Below are positions 9,172 to 18,776 of a stretch of DNA of 29,747 bases, piece by piece. Positions within the stretch are counted from its first letter, which is position 1. The number at the start of each line of letters is the position of its first letter. Both the position numbers and the translations under genes were made by a program. Source of the stretch: Chara braunii (taxonomy: Eukaryota > Streptophyta > Charophyceae > Charales > Characeae); NCBI GenBank assembly GCA_003427395.1, contig BFEA01000121.1, forward strand, positions 1,154,294-1,184,040, in the 5' to 3' direction. The notes beneath the pieces are model-generated. The model was not told the DNA's origin, searched no databases, and saw nothing but the letters and a program-made list of their open reading frames with translations.

Positions 9172-9364
9172 TTTAAAAATCCAGCCGTTAAAAGTGTTCG
9201 AAAAGGGTCTCAAAATGTTCGCCTCGTCGAGAGGACGAACTTTGACCCCGGAGCAGTTCACGCGAAAACGTGCGGATCAAGAAATATTGAAAAAAAATGA
9301 ATATAAAAATTAAAAAAAGTTAAGAAAAATCAACTAATCAACTTATATGAAGTTTAATTAGTAT

Positions 9365-9423
9365 CTGGCTAATTAGCCAGTGCACCCCCATTGACTGGGG
9401 AAGGCCGAGGCCTCAGGGGTGCA
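9365..9423. other. Perfect palindrome and adjacent hairpin next to the primer binding site
   Basis: CTGGCTAATTAGCCAG (9365-9380) is a perfect 16-bp palindrome. It is followed directly by TGCACCCC (9381-9388), which pairs perfectly with GGGGTGCA (9416-9423). Within that loop CCCC/GGGG and AGGCC/GGCCT can also pair. On the minus strand these lie just downstream of the primer binding site, where retroelement leaders often carry dimerisation or packaging structures. Confidence 0.5.
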
Positions 9424-9430
9424 ATCCCCT

Positions 9431-9447
9431 CCTCGACAACGGCGCCA
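9431..9447 (-). other. Primer binding site of an LTR retroelement (tRNA-Asp type)
   Basis: On the minus strand the sequence reads TGGCGCCGTTGTCGAGG. The complement of the plant tRNA-Asp 3' end (TGGCGCCGTTGCCGGGG), used by Athila/Tat-type Ty3/gypsy elements, differs at two of 17 positions. It lies 4 bases inside the putative LTR end (9452), as expected for a minus-strand element. Confidence 0.7.
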
Positions 9448-9451
9448 AGGT

Positions 9452-11108
9452 TGTGAGGAAACCCGGGGAGGGGTCCCTGATGTTCGTTGAAGCCAAGGGC
9501 AACAGCGCCTATCACTCGCTGCCGCCGCTTCCGAGGTCCTCAACGACCAGTCGGGAATAGTTGTTGAGTTACCTGTCTTTTCGCAGTACAGAGTGAGCGC
9601 CAAACACTCCCCCCTCAGCAAACCGATTTCAGGGAGATAGTTAACAATTTAAAAATGTTCAGTTCTGATCTACAGATCTAACACACAGTTTGAAAACAAC
9701 ATAGTAGAGGTCGAACCCCCCCAAGATATTAGATCTAGCTCCTTATTACTGGCTCCACAAATAAGTATATCCCCAATTCCCCAATTCAACAATTGTCAAC
9801 GACTGTAGTGCGTTTATATGACCAATGGGGATCTCATTCACGAACCCCCGCAGTTCGATAGTTTCAAAAACTTCAACCTGTGAGGAATGACTGATCACAT
9901 AAATGATATTGGCAACCGACCTGCCCCGCACAGCCCGGGGTTATACACTCAGTAATGAAGCGAAACTTTCTCAACCAAGAGGGCAGCTTGTCAATGAAAC
10001 TCGACCAAGGGAAAGGTTAAAGACGTCCAGTAGCTTACAAATATGCCCTCAGTTCACCCACTTCAGAGGTTATCGGTGTCAGGCAGGCGTCAAAGGCAGA
10101 CAACCTGCCAAACCTCTTCCTGGAGATGCTTCGGGGTAAGATCTCACCGTTGACTTGGGTGCTCAGATTTCGAAGTATATTTAATAATTTTCTCAAGTGC
10201 GCAATTTGCAGATCTTGTCTGAAATCTCCTCTCCAGTCTCAAATGGGAGATTCAGTTTGAAAGAAAAATAAATAAAAAAAGAAAAATATATTAAGATCAA
10301 AATTTCGTAGTCTGTGGTTTCCAGGATGCTCGTTTATAGATTCACGTTTACCGGGATATCTAAACGCCCCTCACACTTTTCAAAAGCAGTTCCCTCTCTC
10401 TCAGTTTTCCAGAGTGTAGCTCGTCAATTCTCAACCGAAGTGGTTCAGCGAACATCTCTCTCTCTTTAGGAAGCAACAAGCTCGGCGAATTCAGTTGCAA
10501 GATGAGCAAGTCAGCTAATTACTGATCTTTCCTCCGACCATTTTAGATAATTAAACGATTGTCCACTTTCGGGGTTATCCGCGCACCCGACTTTCAGATT
10601 CTGATTTCCCCAGAAATAACATTGATCTCACGACATGCAGTGCGAACAGGGTTCAATGATCGAGTCAGTATCCTCACTTAATATCAGGATGATCATCGCA
10701 CTTCGATCTTGAGACTTTCATGCAAGTGGGACATCACGCCGACTCAATCCTCAACGGGCTGCCCACCTGAACACTGACAACACTGACTAAACTTAAGTCC
10801 CTGTGTATGGGAGTGCGAGCGTGGGAGTTGACTGTAACCTAACAAGTTCCTAAAATGCAGTGTACTCGAGACTTGACCCCTTTCGACATACTACGACGAG
10901 ACTCTCTCGCGCATTGACACGCCTCTCGATAGCGATCGTTAATCTCGTCGTTGTGAACCCAGCCTTCTTGTTGAACTTCGGTTGAGGGATCAAGCGTTTG
11001 CAAATGGACTTACAGACGAATGTTAATTATGGTCCTAGGGTTGGCTCAAAGTTAATTGCACCGAATAACTGTCGTTTTCTCCAGCAAAAGACAGATAACC
11101 TCCTCACA
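9452..11108 (-). mobile_element. Putative 5' LTR of a minus-strand Ty3/gypsy-type element
   Basis: The segment starts TGTGAGGA (9452-9459) and ends TCCTCACA (11101-11108), a perfect 8-bp inverted terminal pair with the canonical TG...CA ends. A primer binding site follows 4 bases beyond the 9452 end, so the element is transcribed on the minus strand toward lower coordinates. The length (1657 bp) is within the range of large plant LTRs. No protein is encoded; the small open frames within it are chance. I see no second LTR copy in the window, so the 3' LTR is either off the left end or lost. Confidence 0.6.
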
Positions 11109-12362
11109 GTTCATTCGCTCAATCCCATATTCTTGAGGTACACAATCCTCACGTTGATTCCCAGCCGCTAGCATCTCACGGGAAGCGGTGGCCGAGCTTT
11201 GTCCACTCGTGCCAGCCAGGTCACATGATCAGGCCGCTCGCGCTTGCCCTTTCCTGAGACTCATGCTCTAGTGCTCAGATCACCGCGCACACTTTCTCCG
11301 TCCGAAGTGTTCGCAATCTTGCACTTTCAGCCTCCGTCCTCTTCTCTAGCGTCAACAGTCTGGTGCCCCAGTCACCTCATATACCTGGGGGCGCATGTCC
11401 CTAGGGGCTGCGAATCCCAGGCAAGCTCAAATCCCTCCTCCTTCCGAATGTCCTCACTTCTGCTGGCCCTGCCTCATCCGACTCCACGTTTCCTCTCTTC
11501 CCTTCAACCAGGCTGTTCTCGCGGCTGAGCGTAGGCTGAGTACTTGTGGGTCACTTCCCCCTTCTCCTTCACTGATCACCCGCTTTCTACCTGCGCTCGC
11601 ACTATCAAGAAGGCATTCGCGCTGAGCACGCCGTGCATACCATCCCTGGCTAACCGTCTCGTCTCCCGCTTGCCCTCCAGCTACCCCTGGCGTATACACC
11701 TCACTGAGTCAACCGTGGTCTGTTGCACAGACGTGGGTTGTGTACACCTTGCACGCCACGACGAACCTCCCCCAGTCCGAACCCTCTCTCCCCGCTCGCT
11801 CCGCGAGCAAGCTCTGAAGTCAACTGAGCAGATGGGGGCAAAGGACACCTGGCACGCTGAATGAACTTCCCCAGACTGAATGCCCAAGTTGCCCCGCTGA
11901 CCTCCCTATAGCCTCCCTGCACCAAAGAATGTCACCTCTAGAGAGTGCCAAGGCAGGCCGCATTTGCAAAGCAGGCCCGGTACCAGATCCGTGAGGCCTG
12001 CATTGGGCAAAAATCAGCCAGGCAACAGAAACGAAGCAGGTACACTGGTACAACTAGTCCGGTACTGGGAATAAACGCGCTGGACAGCAGCAAACTGGCC
12101 AACGCTGAGCCAGAGGACAGCGGGAATGAACAAGGTCAAGTTGCAGTGTCTTTCGGTACTTGTAACAAATACCGGGCTTGTAGAACGCTGCCCGAACCAA
12201 TGATACCAGCCCTGATACACCTGATCCGGGCGGTCGTCGTCTGCGCCGTCAACATGACAACCCAATGCAGAATACCATACCATTACGCAATGTGTCGTGA
12301 TCGTGGCGAACCTGAAGTACCTATTCGGAGCCGTAGCAGTTTGTGTCGTACCAATAGAGCAC
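11109..12362. other. Gene-free stretch with overlapping chance frames
   Basis: Many short frames (60-157 codons) overlap on both strands because stops are scarce, and none shows a recognisable domain or a dominant frame. From about 12300 the sequence grades into the tandem repeat below. I see no RNA gene. Confidence 0.6.
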
Positions 12363-12492
12363 CTGAAATAATCATTTGGAGTTGCTGTAACTCATACCGA
12401 TGTCGATGCCGAACCTGAAATAATCATTCGGAGTTGCTGTAACTCATACCGATGCCGATCATTCGGAGTTGCTGTAACTCATACCGATGCCG
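12363..12492. repeat. Tandem repeat, 52-bp then 35-bp units
   Basis: Two perfect 35-bp copies sit at 12423-12457 and 12458-12492, each starting ATCATTCGGAGTTGC. An earlier near-copy begins at 12371 and carries an extra 17 bp including CCTGAAATA, giving a 52-bp spacing. A weaker related piece lies around 12308-12350. Confidence 0.9.
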
Positions 12493-13360
12493 ATGACTGC
12501 CCGATGCCGAGTACCGTACAATGCAGCGATGTAGTGATAGTACCGAACCTGTCCCGAACCAGAGTGTCGTGGCCGAACCGAACCAGCGGCCACACCGAAG
12601 CAGTAAAGTCGAGCGGCGCAACCAAAGTAGCACCGACGGTCACACCACGGCGACCATCCAACCCACACTCACTCATAACACCAAGATTGGAGCAAGCGTA
12701 GCAATCAGGTAAATCAGGTAAGTCGCGTAAGGGTTCGCAATTATCGGGGACTCGAGAGAATCGTTGGACTCAGGGTAAACAAATGATTCCGGACTAAAAA
12801 TTATCAAGAATAAATTTAATAGAATTTAACCAAATAATAGATAATCATCGGTTTTCTTTTCTTTTACCATTTTTAATTATTTTTCTCATTTTTAGTTTGG
12901 TCATCGAGAAAAATGGAGATAAATTTTATCATAAATAAATTTCGATAAAATTTAATGAAGTAACGAATTTTCTTCTGTTTTTTTTTTTTTTTTTTTTTTT
13001 TTTTTCATTTNTAATTCCATTATGAAAAATAATGAAAATAATAGATAATTCATTCAAGAACGAATTCAGATAAAAATTTAAATAATTAGCAATTATCCCA
13101 TTATTCTCGTCCTTCCTATTATTTTCAATTATTTTCCTCAATTTTGATTTTGATATTAAAATTAATAAAATTCGAGGGGTCATTTCAACACCAATTGCAT
13201 GCTGCAAAAGAGTCGTGCCAAGGCCTATTTCCGTATTCCCGCTCCGTGGCTCGCCGCTTCGGAATTAGGTCCGGAACGGATAAAAACATTAGGTACTAGG
13301 CGCGACAAGCGTGGCCGTGACTTTCGTTGATTTCAAAGGTCAGTGTCAGCACTTGACGCG
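12493..13360. other. Gene-free stretch, AT-rich from about 12780 to 13200
   Basis: After the tandem repeat the sequence is GC-rich to about 12770, then strongly AT-rich with a T28 tract at 12978-13005 and a single ambiguous base at 13011. From 13200 it returns to balanced composition. No coding frame or RNA gene is supported. Confidence 0.6.
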
Positions 13361-13400
13361 GAGAAAATTAGGGGTCTCTTTCCGACCCCTAATTTTTCTC
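13361..13400. other. Strong 16-bp-stem hairpin
   Basis: GAGAAAATTAGGGGTC (13361-13376) pairs with GACCCCTAATTTTTCTC (13384-13400), with a single extra T in the right arm and a 7-nt loop. A smaller inverted pair, TTAACC/GGTTAA, follows near 13442-13457. It lies about 100 bp upstream of the truncated chromovirus. Confidence 0.8.
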
Positions 13401-13499
13401 GATGGCTCGGACAAAAGTCTCGGTCAATCCCTCTCTAGGCAGTTAACCTAAGGGTTAATCCGTCGGGTTTCGGGTGACCGACTGACCTTCGGCCGCCCG

Positions 13500-13845
13500 A
13501 CACCGTTTTGCAAAAAGATGATGACAATGGTTACAGACCCGTAGAGTTCATGTCAGTTAGGTTGCCCTCAAAGAAAGTTGCAGCCTCGACATACGAGAGA
13601 CAACTCTACACTCTAAGGCAGGCCTTAGACCACTGGAAGCATTACCTGCTTGGGAGACACTTCAAGTTATAGTCAGATCATGAGGCTCTTAGATGGCTAA
13701 CGACCCAAGCTAAGATGACGCCCAAGTTGACTGGATGGGTTGCCGAGATAGATCAGTTTGACTTCGAGATGAAGCCCGTTAAAAGCAAGGATAACGTGGT
13801 AGCCGATGCCCTGAGTAGGAGAAGCCGATGCCCTGAGTAGGAAAG
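13500..13845 (+). pseudogene. Retroelement RNase H domain remnant
   Basis: The frame starting near 13502 reads a Ty3/gypsy RNase H domain: NGYRPVEFMS, then TYERQLYTLRQALDHWKHYL, then SDHEALRWL and finally VVADALSR at the end of the domain. A TAG at 13670-13672 breaks it just before SDHEAL. A perfect 22-bp tandem duplication (13802-13823 and 13824-13845) repeats the ADALSR-coding end and shifts the frame into the integrase part. The N-terminal catalytic region is degenerate or missing. Confidence 0.85.
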
Positions 13846-14420
13846 TTGATTACTTCGGCGCGATAGTGCACTATCTAGACATAGGGGTCGATCTGCAGCA
13901 GAAGATCAAAGATGCATATGCACAAGACCCAATTTATAGTGAGTTGTTGACGAGAGTAAAGGAAGCCCCAGATAGCGAGTCTCACTATCGAACCACGAAC
14001 AGGTTATTGTTTGAGAAAACCAATGTCGCTGATAGACTATGCGTCCCCAACAGTGAAGAGATCTGTAGTTTGATCCCAGGGAAATGCCACGATACAGAGG
14101 GGCACTTCGGATAGCAAAAAACTTTAGCTAACTTGATGATGTCCTACACATGGCCAGACATGAAAGCGGACTGTATAGAATATGTGCTCAACTGTAAAGT
14201 TTGCCAGCGCAATAAGATGACGACTAGAACATCATTAGGTTTTCTCAGACCCTTGCCTATTCCGTCATGGCCCGGAGAGTCAATTTCCATCGACTTCATG
14301 GATATTGGGGTCAGAAGTAGGCATAGGCCGCATAGCAAAAGTCAAGTTATGGTCATAGTAGATCGATTTAGTAAGTATGCAGTTTTCGTACCCTTGCCTT
14401 CAGAGGCATACACCATTTAG
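13824..14420 (+). pseudogene. Retroelement integrase, zinc-finger and start of catalytic core
   Basis: The frame from 13824 runs through an HHCC zinc finger (CHDTEGHFG, then CKVCQRNK) into the integrase core (SISIDFMDIG with the first catalytic Asp, and VIVDRFSKYAVFVPLP). A TAG at 14112-14114 interrupts just after EGHFG, and TAG codons follow EAYTI near 14418. The linker between the finger and the core (LPIPSWPGESISIDF) is typical of plant chromoviruses. The frame changes after 14420, with missing sequence around 14450. Confidence 0.85.
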
Positions 14421-14429
14421 TTATAGAAA

Positions 14430-15300
14430 AGTTTTTCGATTTCTGGGTACGTCCATAGTTAGTGATAGAGACACACGATTTACCAGCCAGAATTGGCAGA
14501 ATCTTATGAAAGTCAAAGGGTCTAAGTTGTTGATGTCATCACGTCGACACCCAGAGACGAATGGCCAGATATAACAGATGAATAAGATTTTGCAACAAAT
14601 ACTCAGAATAAATATTAGACCAGATCAGGTGAACTGGGATGAGATGCTTCCCAAGGTAGCAAGCGCCTATAACAACAGTGTTCATCTAGCTACTTGTAGG
14701 ACCCCTAACGAGCTGCATAAGTCCTTTATGCGAGGATTTGCATTGCAGCATGAGCAAGAAGTCGCTAAGGTGGTTGAGAACCTGAGGAAGGCCCAACATC
14801 GTATGATTGAGCAAGCTAACAAGCACCGTCGACCTTCACAGTTTCAGGTAGGCGACTTAGTCTGGTTAAAGTCTAAGGAGTTCGCACCCGAGGAGAACAT
14901 CTCGCAAAAGCTCTTACCTGCGTAGAGAGGACCATGGCCTGTCCTAGAAGTCAAAGGAGGAGAGGACAAACCATCATACACTATAGAGATACTTGTGCAT
15001 CTCCACATGTACCCAGTCTTCCATGCGTTAAAGCTACTGTTGTGCACCACCAGCGACAGATTTCCTTCGCGAAGGTCAATCATGATTCCGCCAGATATGG
15101 ATGGTGCCTACGATATAGATCACATAGTGGAAGTGGACGTGTTCAGAACCGGAGGGCGAGGTCATCCCCAAAAGCAATACAAAGTCAGGTTCGCATAACA
15201 GGAACCAGAGGACGACAGATGGTTCACCAGAACATAGTTTTTAGAAACCGCTCCCGACATAGTACACGCTTGCGAGAGGGCAAGAAAGAGGTAAAGGTCC
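14430..15300 (+). pseudogene. Retroelement integrase C-terminal half and chromodomain
   Basis: In a new frame the core continues with VSDRDTRFTS (second catalytic Asp). The third acidic residue, expected before QMNKIL, is replaced by a TAA at 14572-14574. After it come a helical stretch, QVGDLVWL, GPWPVLEVKG, VFHALKL (the GPY/F-type end), and a chromodomain from about 15110 (YDIDHIVEVD, YKVRF, QEPEDDRWF, FLETAPDIV). Further breaks are a TAG at 14923-14925, a TAA at 15196-15198 and a TAG shortly after. The protein cannot be made in one piece. Confidence 0.85.
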
Positions 15301-15391
15301 TATCTTGAGTTAAAGTGTTCTTGGAGGACCTCGAATTTAGGACGGCGTGAATGAAACGGTTTCACCCAGCTTACACGACATTTGCAGACAC

Positions 15392-15524
15392 TGAGATTCA
15401 ATCCCTAGACCTATGCCTGAACATTGACCCTGTGTGTTGAGTGAGATTCGATCCGTAGACCTATGCCTGCGCCCTGTACATCTACCCAGTGACTGTGTGA
15501 GATTCGAACCCTCGACCTGTCCCA
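15392..15524 (+). repeat. Degenerate 50-56 bp tandem repeat, 3 copies
   Basis: Copies start at 15392, 15442 and 15498, each reading TGAGATTC(A/G)A(T/A)CC followed by (T/C)(A/C)GACCT. The first two also share CTATGCCTG. Confidence 0.8.
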
Positions 15525-15789
15525 TGTCATAGGTTAGGCCGTAGGTAGGGAAGTTGAACTTGATCCCTAGGTCTGTAGGTTAGTAGCTGAGTATGTTACC
15601 GGTTGTCCTGGGAAGGTCTGTTCTAGAAGTCTCTACTCGAGTTTACTGAGGGTCAGTCTGTAGGTATGTAGGCTCTAGAAGACTGTAGGTCCCTGTAGGC
15701 CGGTCCAGTCAGCAAGTATCAAGGAAGGGCTGCACGTGGGGGAAGGTCCTGGTCACGCAGTATGCAGAATGTTCTGGAACACGCATCCT

Positions 15790-15925
15790 GGGGCCCAACA
15801 GCCACGCATTTTGGGCCAGAAAGGCCACGCGGTTTGGAAACTTCCAGACCTGGGGTCCACGCGTTTAGAGGTCCAGGCCCACAAGGTAAGAGGCCAGGCC
15901 CATGCGTTTTGAGGCAGGGCCCGAC
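15790..15925 (+). repeat. Degenerate CCACGCG/GGCC-rich repeats upstream of a TATA motif
   Basis: Four related pieces carry CCACGCATTTT, CCACGCGGTTT, CCACGCGTTTAGAGG and CCATGCGTTTTGAGG, each near a GGCC-containing block. The spacing is about 35-40 bp. They end about 15 bp before TATAAAC. Confidence 0.6.
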
Positions 15926-15939
15926 CACATCAGAAGAAG

Positions 15940-15946
15940 TATAAAC
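15940..15946 (+). promoter_or_regulatory. TATA-box-like motif, possible LTR core promoter
   Basis: TATAAAC lies directly after the repeat block and about 25-30 bp before GTGTCTAGCCATTC, a plausible start region. It is a lone motif, supported only by its position. Confidence 0.35.
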
Positions 15947-16120
15947 AAAGAGGCAGTGTCTAGCCATTCATTCATTCGCCTGTGAGCCATGCGGAAGCGG
16001 TGCCTAGGTGACTTGTGTGTGGAGATCTACAGGTGCCCGGAGCTGAAGTGGGCAGTGAGGAAGACAACGGCCATAGCTGGCCAGGAGGAAGATGTCGATG
16101 GTTATAGCTAGGAAGACGAT

Positions 16121-16136
16121 GGCGGCCATAGCCGCC
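16121..16136. other. GGCGGC-CATA-GCCGCC hairpin
   Basis: A perfect 6-bp stem with a CATA loop. The same 15-mer recurs at 16251-16265 with a 5-bp stem, and looser relatives (GGCCATAGCTGGCC) lie near 16070. Confidence 0.7.
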
Positions 16137-16250
16137 CAGCTGTTGTTACAGACAGTGTACAGAGTGTGTGTCTGTGTAGCGTGGACATTCAGGGTAGATC
16201 GTCGTACATGTGTGCATGAGAGAGAGTGAGGCTGGTGGTGGAGATTTTTC

Positions 16251-16265
16251 GGCGGCCATAGCCGC
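16251..16265. other. Second copy of the GGCGGCCATAGCCGC hairpin
   Basis: Identical over 15 bp to 16121-16135. Confidence 0.7.
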
Positions 16266-16471
16266 AAGTTGTACAGTTGTCTTGAACTGCATTTTAAGTG
16301 CAAGTTCATTGTTGATTCTGAGTTGGAGAAGTTGGTTTGCCAGTGGTTTGTCCATGTATGCATATGTTGTAAGCAAGTTTGGAGTGCAGTCTGATTTCAC
16401 TTCGGTTCCAGTTTCGATAAAGTAATTGCCCTGACAAGAGAGATGGGAACAGAGAGACAAATAAATGGATG

Positions 16472-16473
<2 letters not shown>

Positions 16474-16519
<46 letters not shown>
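16474..16519. repeat. (AG)n microsatellite
   Basis: About 46 bp of uninterrupted GA dinucleotides. The open frames through it are artefacts. Confidence 0.98.
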
Positions 16520-16522
<3 letters not shown>

Positions 16523-16681
16523 ACTTAATATCATTGTGTTTTTTGAAGTCAAGGTGGATTCCACTACGTAATAATTGTGCCTTCATCATACTGCGCCCAC
16601 TTACTGACTTCAATGGAACGAAAAATCTTCATATTAAACTTTTTTTCTTTGTATGCTCGTGTTGCTCTTTCTTTATTCTTT

Positions 16682-16682
<1 letters not shown>

Positions 16683-16727
<45 letters not shown>
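16683..16727. repeat. (CT)n microsatellite, inverted relative to the (AG)n tract
   Basis: About 45 bp of uninterrupted CT dinucleotides, 163 bp after an (AG)n tract of the same length. Confidence 0.98.
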
Positions 16728-16729
<2 letters not shown>

Positions 16730-18030
16730 AGGTTCTATCTTTTTCTTTTTTTTTTCTCACTCTCTGTCTATCTCTGTCGCTCCTCGCCCTTCCTCCTTTT
16801 TTTTTTGTGAATTTTCAATCGGTCAGTTTTAGGCTATTCTTTAATAGTAAATTATTACCCTTTGATTCCCCTTTTTTTTTTTTTTAAGTCTGTCTGAGTT
16901 TATGCGAGTGGTCCATGTGAGGTTACCTGCAAAATTTGTTATTTCTGCGGGCATAGCCCGCACTGCGGGCGCTTAGCAAGTTAGAATATATTGTTTGAGC
17001 ATGAACATAGATTTTTGCAATCAATAAACATACTTGTACAGTTTTTTTGGATGTGAAAGTAGGTTTAAGTTGGGGTTTGTGTGTTGTGAAGCAAGACATG
17101 GATCGGACAGCGCCCTTCCCCCCCCCTCCCTCCTTCAGAAAAAGAAAACTTTTAAAAAGTATATTCTTAACTTGAAAAAAAAATTCCATTGAGGGCACAC
17201 TCACACTATGATCCCATACTACCACATTTTGAGAGAATGCGAAGGCCCAATTTGCCGTTTTAGTGGTAGGACCGGTCACACCGTCACACTCTGTCCCCAT
17301 TTTGGAAACCACACAGTTGCAGCCCAAACACAATTTGGGAAAATGGGATTTGGCAAGTCACACAGCAGGGACCCCAATTCCTCACGTGTGTTTTTTGTTA
17401 TCTTTTTTTCTTTTCCCTGTTCTACCTCCACTTCACAAATGGCAAAGGCTTCAATTGTTTGATAGCCAATATCTTCTTCTATGATGTTTTCATCAATATT
17501 GCATGTTAAATCGAAAAAAGAATACCAATTTGCGGTAACCTCTTGGAGGTTATGGTCACAGCAAATCCCCTGCCCCCCCCCCCCCCAAAAAAAAAAAAAA
17601 AAAAACACCAACCCCCGCGGCTCCTGACAAATGGTAAACCAAAGAAGTGGTTTGGGGATCTGGAAAATGCGTGTGAGCACTCCTCTACCCCACTTTTTGA
17701 GGACTTTCAGAATATAGATCCTAGTGTGAGCGTGCCCTGAGTCTGTGTCAGTACTTTGACTGATCTTTACCATTACTTTTTATGCGGCCCGCACCCCACG
17801 GGTGCTAAGCTATTATACAGTTACACGGTACTGGGACCATTACCAGCAAGGAGTTGCCTTTGTCTGCAGTGACCATTTGGCGTGCTCCTCTTGTGGCCAT
17901 TCGTGTCTAACCTCGTGTTCGTTTCTCGGGCCTTCAGTGGCAAAGGGTGCGCCGGTCAGAATGCTTCCAGGAACCCCGTCGCTATGTTGTTGTATTCCAA
18001 CAGAAGACGAGTACCCAGGCAGGGTCCCAC
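16728..18030. other. Gene-free stretch with homopolymers
   Basis: No credible gene. It contains a TGCGGGC-ATA-GCCCGCA hairpin (16946-16962), C-rich and A-rich runs, and a C14 run directly joined to an A19 run at 17573-17605. Open frames here (for example 17276-17773 on the minus strand) follow composition and show no domain. Confidence 0.6.
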
Positions 18031-18035
18031 ACCTG

Positions 18036-18445
18036 GACGAATCACAAGAGCATTCGAACACAAGCTCGCAGTAACTGGGGCGACGGGACGAATCGCAAGA
18101 GTATCCGAAGCAAAAGCTCGCAGGAACTGCAGCGACGGGACGAATCGCCAGAGTATTCGAACAGAACTGACGCGAAGAAGTTGGAAACACCAGCCGTGTT
18201 TGAAGAAGAAGGTCCCAGTAACTGGATTGATGACCACACCGGGACGAACCCACAGCCGTAATCGAATGACATATCCAGGACGAATCGACAGAGTACTCAA
18301 TTAGAAGCTTGTTTGTACTAAGTGGACCAAGGAGGTGTGAGCACTAGCAGTGTTCGAATAAAAACGACCAGTAACGAGCTTCCAGTGACCAGATTGAAGA
18401 CCACACCGGGACGAATCACCAGCCGTATTGGAGCAAAATGTAACA
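18036..18445 (+). repeat. Degenerate minisatellite, period about 52 bp
   Basis: GACGAATC-type starts lie at 18036, 18087, 18139, 18243, 18279 and 18410. The unit contains GACGAATCGC(A/C)AGAGTAT(T/C)CGAA, and some copies share GACCACACCGGGACGAA. The period is 51-52 bp at first and irregular later. Confidence 0.85.
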
Positions 18446-18475
18446 GTTTTGGAGAAGAAGAACCGAGCGGCTCTA

Positions 18476-18760
18476 CGATATCGAGATCGATGGACGTCCC
18501 GCGACAATGATATCGGAATTAACGAACATCCCGCTACTTCGATACGGAGACCTGCCACTATGATATCGAGATGAACGGACGTCCCACTGGCACTACTATT
18601 TTTGACATGAAGCTGAACGGACATCCCACTACCTTCTTCCCCCGAATAAAACGTAGGGTGATTATAACTGTATTTAGACTGAAAGACACCCCAATACAAC
18701 TCCAAGCACCTTACGTTCCATTGGGGGGGAAAGGTAGTATAATATCGAGATGAACGGACA
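18476..18760 (+). repeat. Degenerate repeat with GATATCGAGAT(G)AACGGAC unit
   Basis: Related pieces recur near 18478, 18508, 18559, 18605 and 18742, several followed by (G/C)(T/A)(C)CC(G)CTAC. The spacing is irregular and the copies are eroded. Confidence 0.65.
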
Positions 18761-18776
18761 GCGCAGCACATGGCCC

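Larger units (their letters stand above)
7524..9360. other. AT-rich intergenic island, no gene
   Basis: This stretch is strikingly AT-rich against a GC-balanced neighbourhood, with many A and T homopolymers. I see no credible coding frame. It contains three of the four GC-rich hairpin elements, a pair of telo-box motifs and an (AT)n microsatellite. The small open frames at 8387-8569 and 8907-9092 are chance. It lies between the primer binding site (9431-9447) and the module array, where the leader of an LTR element would be. Confidence 0.7.
13500..15300 (+). mobile_element. Truncated, decayed chromodomain Ty3/gypsy retroelement (chromovirus)
   Basis: The RNase H, integrase and chromodomain parts of a plant-type chromovirus polyprotein are present in order on the plus strand. 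Gag, protease and reverse transcriptase are missing: homology begins abruptly near 13500 in the RNase H domain. Several in-frame stops, a 22-bp duplication and at least one deletion make it non-functional. The region after 15300 may contain its 3' LTR. Confidence 0.9.
15300..16450 (+). other. Repeat-rich region after the chromovirus, probable LTR or 3' region
   Basis: No protein is supported. The region holds three degenerate copies of a TGAGATTCGAACCCTAGACC-type unit, a set of CCACGCG-containing repeats, a TATA motif and short hairpins. This layout is what an LTR with upstream repeats and a core promoter would show. I cannot define TG...CA ends, because no second copy is present, so the boundaries are open. 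Confidence 0.35.

Noticed and set aside
11244-12053. Cluster of 70-106 codon frames on both strands
   Set aside because: They overlap each other on both strands and show no domain or consistent frame.
15392-15524. tRNA genes suggested by GATTCGAACCC-type motifs
   Set aside because: The motifs are part of a 50-56 bp tandem repeat and lack the rest of a tRNA fold.
16465-16887. 140-codon frame across the (AG)n and (CT)n tracts
   Set aside because: Composed of Arg/Glu and Leu/Ser repeats made by the microsatellites.
17573-17605. C14-A19 junction as a cDNA-type tail
   Set aside because: No adjoining processed-gene sequence was found; it looks like a homopolymer boundary or sequencing-difficult tract.
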